A DNA stretch of 64,000 bases, taken from contig CAJXGN010000002.1 of assembly GCA_913053875.1 (NCBI GenBank), forward strand, positions 1 through 64,000. The letters run 5' to 3'. This DNA comes from an uncultured Agromyces sp. (GTDB lineage Bacteria > Actinomycetota > Actinomycetes > Actinomycetales > Microbacteriaceae). Made by a program: the position numbers and the translations under genes. The notes under the pieces are model-generated. The model did no database searches. It was not told the origin of the DNA and was given only the letters and a program-made list of their open reading frames with translations. This document shows positions 59,048 to 64,000 of the stretch, piece by piece (positions within the stretch are counted from its first letter, which is position 1; every line of letters starts with the position of its first letter).

Positions 59048-60348
59048 TCGCTCACGTTGAGGCCGCGGTCCTCGAGGTCCGCGACCGTGATCGCCTGGGC
59101 GTTGTCGAGCGCCTCGAGGAACGTCAGGTCGCCGTTGACGACCTTGGCGAACTCGTCGGTGATCGCGGTCTGCGCGGTGCCGTAGTTCGGGCCGTCCACC
59201 CAGGTGGCGGGCGTCTGCTCGGCCGACTCGATGAACACCTCGTTGATGACCTGGCCGCCGTAGAACTCCGACTCGGTGAGCAGGGCGTCGGATGCCAGTC
59301 CGTTGATGGTCGACGGGAACAGGCCGCCGACCGTGATGAGCGCCTCCTGCGTGTCATCCGACCCGTTCAGCCAGCTGGCGAACTCGGCCGCCGCGCCGGG
59401 GTTCTCGGCGCCGGCAAGCACGACGACCGCCGCGCCGCCGGAGTCGCCCGAGTTGTCGGAGCCGGCGTTCTTCGGCATCGGCGCGATGGCCCAGAGGCCC
59501 GACGTGTCGGCGGCGTTCTCGGCGAGCAGGCTCGGGAACCAGGCCGCGTAGGTGACCGTGGCGATGGTGCCGTTGTTCACGAGCGCCCAGTACTCGGGGG
59601 TCCAGACCTGCTCGGTCGTGACGAGGCCCTCGTCGAGGAGGGTCTGCCAGCGCTCGGCGACCAGCTGGCTGCCGGCGTCGTTCACGCCCACGGTCCAGCT
59701 GTCGCCGTCGATGCCGTACCAGCTCGACTCGGCCTGCTGGATCTCCTGCGACCACTGGCCGATCTCGCTCGGCGACATGTTCGCGATGTACACGTCGGGG
59801 TTCGCCTCGTGCAGCTCGCGTGCGGCGTCGACGTACTCGTCCCAGGTGGTCGGCATCTCGATGCCGTACTCGTCGAGGATGTCGGTGCGGTACATGGTGG
59901 CGGCCGGGCCGATGCCCTGCGGCACGCCGTAGACCTGGCCGTCGAAGCTGACGGAGGCCCACGAGCTCGCGGTGTAGTTCGACTCGTCGTCGGCGACGTA
60001 CTCGGTGATGTCCTGCACGCGGCCGGCGATCACGTAGTCGGGCAGGTTGTGGGTGCTGAGCTGCACGAGGTCGGGGCCGGCTCCGGCGTCGACCGCCGCC
60101 TCGACCTTCTGGCCGTCGTCACCGGTCATGCGGTGGAACGAGACCTGGATGTCGGGGTTCTCGTCGTTCCACTGGGCGACCAGGTCCTCGAGGCCGGGCA
60201 CCCAGCCCCAGAAGTCGATCTCGACCGGCTCGCCGTCGGCGGCGCTTCCGCCGTCGTCGCTCGTCGAGCAGGCCGCGAGGCCGGTGACGGCGAATGCACC
60301 GGCCAGTGCCATGGCCGCGACGCGTGCTGTGCGCGTGGTGAGTCTCAT
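59044..60348 (-). CDS. Sugar-binding lipoprotein of an ABC importer (GH95/GH42/GH31 operon)
   Basis: 434 residues from the ATG at 60346-60348, supported by AAAGGA upstream. The lipoprotein signal runs to VTGLAAC (lipidated Cys). The mature protein is a family 1 solute-binding protein with EIDFWGWVPGLEDLVAQWND, VYGVPQGIGPAATMYRTDIL and WLNGSDDTQEALITVGG. It is the first gene of the six-gene operon lipoprotein, MalF, MalG, GH95, GH42, GH31. The likely ligand is a fucosylated or galactosylated xyloglucan oligosaccharide. It faces the acetyl esterase gene across 173 bases that contain an inverted repeat (60458-60480). Confidence 0.9.
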   Translation of the reverse strand: MRLTTRTARVAAMALAGAFAVTGLAACSTSDDGGSAADGEPVEIDFWGWVPGLEDLVAQWNDENPDIQVSFHRMTGDDGQKVEAAVDAGAGPDLVQLSTHNLPDYVIAGRVQDITEYVADDESNYTASSWASVSFDGQVYGVPQGIGPAATMYRTDILDEYGIEMPTTWDEYVDAARELHEANPDVYIANMSPSEIGQWSQEIQQAESSWYGIDGDSWTVGVNDAGSQLVAERWQTLLDEGLVTTEQVWTPEYWALVNNGTIATVTYAAWFPSLLAENAADTSGLWAIAPMPKNAGSDNSGDSGGAAVVVLAGAENPGAAAEFASWLNGSDDTQEALITVGGLFPSTINGLASDALLTESEFYGGQVINEVFIESAEQTPATWVDGPNYGTAQTAITDEFAKVVNGDLTFLEALDNAQAITVADLEDRGLNVSE

Positions 60349-60457
60349 CTCGTGTGTCCTTTCCAGACGACGTTGTCGGAAAGATCGCGGCGCGACCTGT
60401 TCCCCGTGGTGCGATGCCAGACTGCGTCTCGGGCGAGTAGTCTGACGTTCGTCGCTA

Positions 60458-60480
60458 TTTTGTCGCTCTTCGAAACAAAA
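60458..60480. promoter_or_regulatory. TTTTGT-N11-ACAAAA inverted repeat in a divergent control region
   Basis: The arms at 60458-60463 and 60475-60480 are perfect and A+T-rich in a G+C-rich genome. They lie between the leftward importer/glycosidase operon and the rightward CE7 esterase gene. TAGTCT (60438-60443) nearby could serve as a -10 for the esterase. The ROK regulator encoded just downstream (61611-62750) is the most obvious candidate to bind here. Confidence 0.5.
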
Positions 60481-60521
60481 AGTCAACCCCTGATTCGCAA
60501 GACATTGGATGATTCCCCGCC

Positions 60522-61502
60522 ATGGCACTCACCGACCTCCCCCTCGACCAGCTCCGCGAGTACCGCGCGAACGTTCCCGATCCGGCTGACTTCGACGCGT
60601 TCTGGGAGCGGACGCTCGCCGAATCCCGGGCGCTCGGCGACGACGCTGCGTCGGCAACGGCTGTCGAGGTCGCCTCGCCGTTCCAGGCCGTGCGCATCGA
60701 AGATCTGACCTTTCCCGGGTTCGGTGGCGATCCGATCCGCGCATGGATCGTACGCCCCACCGGCGCGACCGGCGACCTCCCGGCCATCGTCGAGTACGTC
60801 GGCTACAACGGCGGGCGCGGCATGATCGGCGAGAGGCTGTTCTGGGCGGCGGCCGGGTACGTGCACGTCATCATGGACACCCGCGGCCAGGGCAGCGGCT
60901 GGGGCTCCGGCGGGCACACGTCCGACCCGCACGGCTCGGGCCCGGCGGTCGCGGGCTTCATGACCCGGGGCATCCTCGACCGCGACGACTACTACTACCG
61001 CCGCGTCTATACCGACGCCGTGCGCCTGCTCGACGTGGTGGCGGCCCTGCCCGGCGTCGATCGCGACCGCATCGCCGTGACCGGCGGCAGCCAGGGCGGC
61101 GGCATCGCCGTCGCGGCCGCCGCCCTGTCGGACGTGCCGCGCGCCGTGATGCCCGACGTGCCGTTCCTCGCAGACTTCCGCCGGTCGACCGAGCTCACGC
61201 CGCGCGAGCCGTTCACCGAGCTCGTGCGGTTCCTCGCCGTGCACCGCGGCACCGACGAGCAGGTGTTCGAGACGCTCTCGTACTTCGACGGCGTGAACTT
61301 CGCCCGACGCATCAGCATGCCGGCGCTCTACTCGGTGGCGCTCATGGACGACGTCGTGCTGCCGTCGACCGTGTTCGCCTCGTACAACGCGCTGCGCAGC
61401 GACGACCGCGAGCTCGTGGTCTACGCGTTCAACGGGCACGAGGGCGGCCAGACGGCGCAGTGGCTGAAGCAGGCCGAGTGGGTGCCGTCGCGGCTGGGGT
61501 AG
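60522..61502 (+). CDS. Acetyl esterase, CE7 (acetylxylan esterase/cephalosporin deacetylase family)
   Basis: 326 residues. The CE7 alpha/beta hydrolase motifs are complete: RGQGSGWGSGGHTSDP, the nucleophile Ser190 in VTGGSQGGGIAVA, Asp276 in VALMDDVVLPSTVFASYN and His306 in FNGHEGGQ. No signal peptide, so it deacetylates imported oligosaccharides, as intracellular CE7 enzymes do. Galactose in xyloglucan is often acetylated, which fits the adjacent GH95-GH42-GH31 operon. It is transcribed divergently from that operon. Confidence 0.92.
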   Translation: MALTDLPLDQLREYRANVPDPADFDAFWERTLAESRALGDDAASATAVEVASPFQAVRIEDLTFPGFGGDPIRAWIVRPTGATGDLPAIVEYVGYNGGRGMIGERLFWAAAGYVHVIMDTRGQGSGWGSGGHTSDPHGSGPAVAGFMTRGILDRDDYYYRRVYTDAVRLLDVVAALPGVDRDRIAVTGGSQGGGIAVAAAALSDVPRAVMPDVPFLADFRRSTELTPREPFTELVRFLAVHRGTDEQVFETLSYFDGVNFARRISMPALYSVALMDDVVLPSTVFASYNALRSDDRELVVYAFNGHEGGQTAQWLKQAEWVPSRLG

Positions 61503-61504
61503 GG

Positions 61505-61549
61505 CGAGCGGATGTCTCGGGGCGGCGGTTCGCCGGAGGCATCCGCTCG
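61505..61549. terminator. Hairpin after the CE7 gene
   Basis: CGAGCGGATG (61505-61514) and CATCCGCTCG (61540-61549) are perfect ten-base arms starting three bases after the esterase stop. Loop DNA is G+C-rich. The element lies between convergent CE7 and ROK genes and could stop both transcripts. Its arms contain the GGATG/CATCC word that is over-used throughout this window. Confidence 0.5.
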
Positions 61550-61610
61550 GTCATGACCGCCGCTCGGGCGCGCACTACGGACTGCGGTCGCCGGAGGCAT
61601 CCATGCTCGC

Positions 61611-62750
61611 TCAGGCCACCCGGCGGATCGCGCTGATGGCCGCGCCCCACGCGTAGTCGGCGAAGCGGAAGTCGTGCACGTCGAGCTCGAACGGCTCCAT
61701 GGCCGGGTCGAGGTACTCGGCGACCACGGCGTCGAGGTGGGCGCGGTCGACGTTGGCCACCTCGCGCCCCTCGCCGCTCACGATCACCTTCTGCGGGTCG
61801 ATCAGGTTCGCGATCTGGGCGATCACGATGCCGAGCGCCCGGGCGGCGCCCGCGACCGCCTCGGCCGCCCGCGGTTCACCGGCCCGTGCCGCGTCGATGG
61901 TCTCCCAGAACCCGTCGATGCCCGAGTTGCGGATCAGCGCGGGGATCGTCACGTACGCGCTCGCGCAGCCGACGTGCCCGCGGTCGCACGACGGACCGGA
62001 CTCGGTCACCCGGAGGTGGCCGACCTTGCCGGGGTGGCCGCGCGAGCCGCGCACGAGTTCGTCGTTGACGACCAGGCCCGCTCCGATGCCGGCACCGAGG
62101 CCGATGACGGCCAGCGTGCCGAGTCCGATGCCGGCGCCGAACCAGTGGTGCGCGAGCGTGAGCGCCTGCACGTCGTTGGAGATGGTGGCGGGCAGCCCGG
62201 TCGCCTGCTGCACGAGGGCCTCGAGCGGCACCTGGTCCCAGCCGAGGAAGTGCGACCCGACGACGACCGCGGCGCCGTGTTCGAGGTGCACGTCGCCGGC
62301 GAGGCACACGCCGACCGCCGAGAGGCGCGGGTGGGCGGCGCGGGCGCGGGACACGACGTCGGCGATCAGCGCGACGACATCCTCGATCTCCTTCGAGGCG
62401 AGCGGATGCTCCTCGGTGACGATCACCTCGGCGTGCAGGTTCGTGATCGCGGCGTAGAGTGCCTCGCCCGTGAGCTTGACGCCCACGAAGTGCGCCGATT
62501 CGGGTCGGATGCGGAGCATCTCCGACGGGCGACCGCGACCGTTCGGCGGTGTGGCGGGTGCGACCTCCTCGACGAACCCGAACTCGACGAGTTCACGGGT
62601 GAGTCGGGCGAGGCTGGCGCGGGAGAGCGCGTTGCGGCGGGCGAGCTCAGCGCGGGAGCGTTCGCCGTGGATCAGCACGTCGAGCAGGATCGCGCGCTGG
62701 CCGTCGTGCAGGCGGGGGAAGCTCCAGTCGTCGGGTGCCGCGCTCGCCAT
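61611..62750 (-). CDS. ROK-family transcriptional regulator
   Basis: 379 residues from the ATG at 62748-62750, chosen because a leaderless -10 precedes it and the upstream in-frame sequence belongs to another gene. The N-terminal winged HTH (about 10-75) reads HGERSRAELARRNALSRASL. The ROK domain follows: VGVKLTGEALYAAITNL, VIGLGAGIGAGLVVNDELVR and GHPGKVGHLRV. The usual zinc motif CxCGxxGC is altered to SCDRGHVGCAS, so zinc binding may be weak or lost. The neighbouring xyloglucan-type genes are the probable targets, with a free sugar as effector. Confidence 0.9.
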   Translation of the reverse strand: MASAAPDDWSFPRLHDGQRAILLDVLIHGERSRAELARRNALSRASLARLTRELVEFGFVEEVAPATPPNGRGRPSEMLRIRPESAHFVGVKLTGEALYAAITNLHAEVIVTEEHPLASKEIEDVVALIADVVSRARAAHPRLSAVGVCLAGDVHLEHGAAVVVGSHFLGWDQVPLEALVQQATGLPATISNDVQALTLAHHWFGAGIGLGTLAVIGLGAGIGAGLVVNDELVRGSRGHPGKVGHLRVTESGPSCDRGHVGCASAYVTIPALIRNSGIDGFWETIDAARAGEPRAAEAVAGAARALGIVIAQIANLIDPQKVIVSGEGREVANVDRAHLDAVVAEYLDPAMEPFELDVHDFRFADYAWGAAISAIRRVA

Positions 62751-62757
62751 GCAAGCG

Positions 62758-62763
62758 AGCCTA
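62758..62763 (-). promoter_or_regulatory. Leaderless -10 of the ROK gene, overlapping the upstream stop codon
   Basis: TAGGCT on the minus strand lies seven bases before the ROK ATG. Its first three bases are the TAG stop of the DUF2834 gene. No Shine-Dalgarno sequence precedes the ROK start. Confidence 0.6.
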
Positions 62764-63180
62764 TCCGTGCGAACCGGTGTTCCCCGGCGCGGTGTTCCCC
62801 GGCGCGATGTTCCCCGGCGCGGTGGGGCCGGCGGCATCCCCAGCTGCCTCGAGTCGGCGGGCCTGCAGCCGGCGCTCGCGCGTGGCGAGGAAGAGCGGGA
62901 ACGTGAAGGCGAACGCGGTGAGCGCGGAGCCGACGACGTAGAGCCAGCCGAATCGCATGCCGAGCCGCCGGGCCTCGACGATGATGAGCACGCTGCCGGC
63001 GACGGCGACGACGAGCAGGTCGACGGTCAGGGAGGACACGGCCGGACCCGAGCCGAACCAGTCGCCGAAGAAGTCGCGCAGCTGCACGATCGCGAGCGCG
63101 TTGAACGTCCAGGTGCCGATGAGGCCGGCGATGGAGAGCGCGAGGTAGACGAGGGCGAGCGGGGTCCAGTTCCTGGCCAT
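62761..63180 (-). CDS. DUF2834-domain membrane protein
   Basis: 139 residues from the ATG at 63178-63180. Three membrane helices fit DUF2834: LALVYLALSIAGLIGTWTFN, LTVDLLVVAVAGSVLIIVEA and LYVVGSALTAFAFTFPLFLA, with the typical FFGDWFGSGPAVSS between the first two. The C-terminus ends in three repeats of APGN(T/I), produced by a 15-base tandem repeat in the DNA (about 62777-62824). Function of the family is unknown. The gene lies 13 bases upstream of the ROK gene on the same strand. Confidence 0.82.
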   Translation of the reverse strand: MARNWTPLALVYLALSIAGLIGTWTFNALAIVQLRDFFGDWFGSGPAVSSLTVDLLVVAVAGSVLIIVEARRLGMRFGWLYVVGSALTAFAFTFPLFLATRERRLQARRLEAAGDAAGPTAPGNIAPGNTAPGNTGSHG

Positions 63181-63336
63181 GCGCCAGTCTTGCACCGGGG
63201 CTCGCCGAAGCGCCGGCTTTCCGGCACGCGCTCGCGCGCGGCCACGCGCCGCACCCACGCGCCGGGCACGCACCCACGCGCCACACGCACTTCGGATACC
63301 GCATCCGCGCGCCGGCGGCACGTACCGCACGCACTC

Positions 63337-64000
63337 CTACACGAGCATCGGCTGCCTCCGCCGCTGCTCCACCCGGTCGGCCAATCGGGTCGGCGAGCGG
63401 GTCGCCGCACGCCAGCCGCCGCCGGGGTCGAGCCACCTCGGCGCGCGGATCTGCGGCGAGCCGCGCTGCATCCGGATGCCCCACCCGGACGTCTCGATCG
63501 AGCGATGGTGGAACCAGCACAGCAGCACGCCGTTGTCGGGGTGCGTGGGCCCGCCGGCGACGTCGGGCACGACGTGGTGCACCTCGCACCACGAGGCCGG
63601 CACCGAGCAGCCGGGAATGAGGCAGCCGCCGTCGCGCAGCGTGATGGCGCGACGCTGGTGCGGGGTGAAGCACCGCTCGGGCGAGCCGAGCTGCATCACC
63701 CGGCCGTCGTCGTCGAGCACGACGGTCTGGATGCCGCCGGTGCAGATCATGCGCCGCGCCGCTCGCAGCGACACCGGCACGTCGATGCCGTCGGCGTTCG
63801 CGTGGCCGGTCGACGACTCGAGGTCGGATGCCCGGACGCTCACCACCACCGTCGGCGGTGCACCGCCGATGCTCGGGCCGTCGGCCGACCGCGCCGCGAC
63901 GTCGACGATCGTGGCGAGCACGTCGTGACGTTGCTGGTCGGGCGTGCGCGCCTCGGCCTGGTGCTCCCAGTCGGCACGCTCCTCCGCGGTGAGGAATCCG
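63337..64000 (-). CDS. HNH endonuclease-signature protein (DUF222/13E12 type), C-terminal part
   Basis: The frame is open to the right edge (FLTAEERADWEHQAEARTP and on), so the N-terminus, where DUF222 would lie, is outside the window. About 220 C-terminal residues are visible. The HNH motif reads GGCLIPGCSVPASWCEVHHV and then GGPTHPDNGVLLCWFHH, with the zinc Cys pairs and the His-Asn-His set in place. Actinobacterial genomes carry many such genes, and the group includes the mycobacterial 13E12 repeat proteins. Their function is unproven. No intein or phage packaging gene is visible next to it. Confidence 0.85.
   Translation of the reverse strand, partial: GFLTAEERADWEHQAEARTPDQQRHDVLATIVDVAARSADGPSIGGAPPTVVVSVRASDLESSTGHANADGIDVPVSLRAARRMICTGGIQTVVLDDDGRVMQLGSPERCFTPHQRRAITLRDGGCLIPGCSVPASWCEVHHVVPDVAGGPTHPDNGVLLCWFHHRSIETSGWGIRMQRGSPQIRAPRWLDPGGGWRAATRSPTRLADRVEQRRRQPMLV

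Noticed and set aside
15660..62750. The carbohydrate locus as a recently acquired genomic island
   Set aside because: No integrase, tRNA edge, direct repeats or change in base or codon use is seen between it and the flanking actinobacterial genes.

Overview
The window is almost entirely from a high-G+C actinobacterium (about 70 % G+C or more, GTG starts, leaderless promoters, DUF2510/DUF4190 membrane proteins, a DUF222-type HNH protein). It is most likely a member of the Microbacteriaceae such as Agromyces; that name is inferred from gene content, not proven. The first ~1.06 kb does not fit. It carries two beta-ketoacyl-ACP synthase genes of alphaproteobacterial (rhizobial VLCFA-cluster) type, the second cut inside its coding sequence, and then switches abruptly to actinobacterial DNA near 1056-1077. 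This looks like an assembly chimera or contaminant end.

Layout. 1078-8342: housekeeping-like membrane and regulatory genes (DUF1648/YtrA-type GntR pair, two MFS transporters, DUF2510 protein, ICMT-like protein, DUF4190 protein). 8367-15461: a SNF2-family ATPase, then a two-gene redox signalling unit (receiver-PAS-PAS histidine kinase overlapping a receiver/glutaredoxin-like/thioredoxin-reductase-like fusion). 15660-22664: ABC importer plus GH29 alpha-L-fucosidase under a divergent LacI regulator, then an L-fucose/L-rhamnose mutarotase and an aldonolactonase. 22673-23706: an XRE/nucleotidyltransferase toxin-antitoxin-like pair. 23794-33064: an eight-gene operon that can encode an oxidative (Weimberg-type) pentose pathway, with an unexplained CaiB/enoyl-CoA hydratase/signal-less solute-binding-protein module inside it, next to a divergent FCD-GntR regulator. 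34054-34276: three 83-bp tandem hairpin repeats. 34288-39544: ABC importer plus a cytoplasmic beta-helix glycosidase-like protein. 39758-44540: FAH hydrolase/SDR and fuconate dehydratase/aldo-keto reductase around a second FCD-GntR regulator. 44727-48182: a 2-keto-3-deoxygluconate operon (Zn-dehydrogenase, KduD-like SDR, KDPG aldolase, KDG kinase). 48465-50140: a small His/Gly-rich protein and an amidase. 50214-62750: ABC importer, GH95 fucosidase, GH42 beta-galactosidase, GH31 alpha-xylosidase, divergent CE7 acetyl esterase and a ROK regulator. The window ends with a DUF2834 protein and a partial HNH protein.

How it works together (inference from family assignments). Fucosylated, acetylated plant oligosaccharides, best matched by xyloglucan side chains (Fuc-Gal-Xyl), would be imported by three lipoprotein-dependent ABC systems. 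None has its own ATPase, so a shared MsiK-type ATPase elsewhere is expected. The intracellular glycosidases, which lack signal peptides, would dismantle the oligosaccharides from the non-reducing end. L-fucose would go through mutarotase, aldo-keto reductase, lactonase, L-fuconate dehydratase, SDR and FAH hydrolase to pyruvate and lactate. Pentose would go through the Weimberg-like enzymes to 2-oxoglutarate, and 2-keto-3-deoxygluconate to pyruvate and glyceraldehyde-3-phosphate. I see no integrase, tRNA, rRNA, insertion sequence or CRISPR array.
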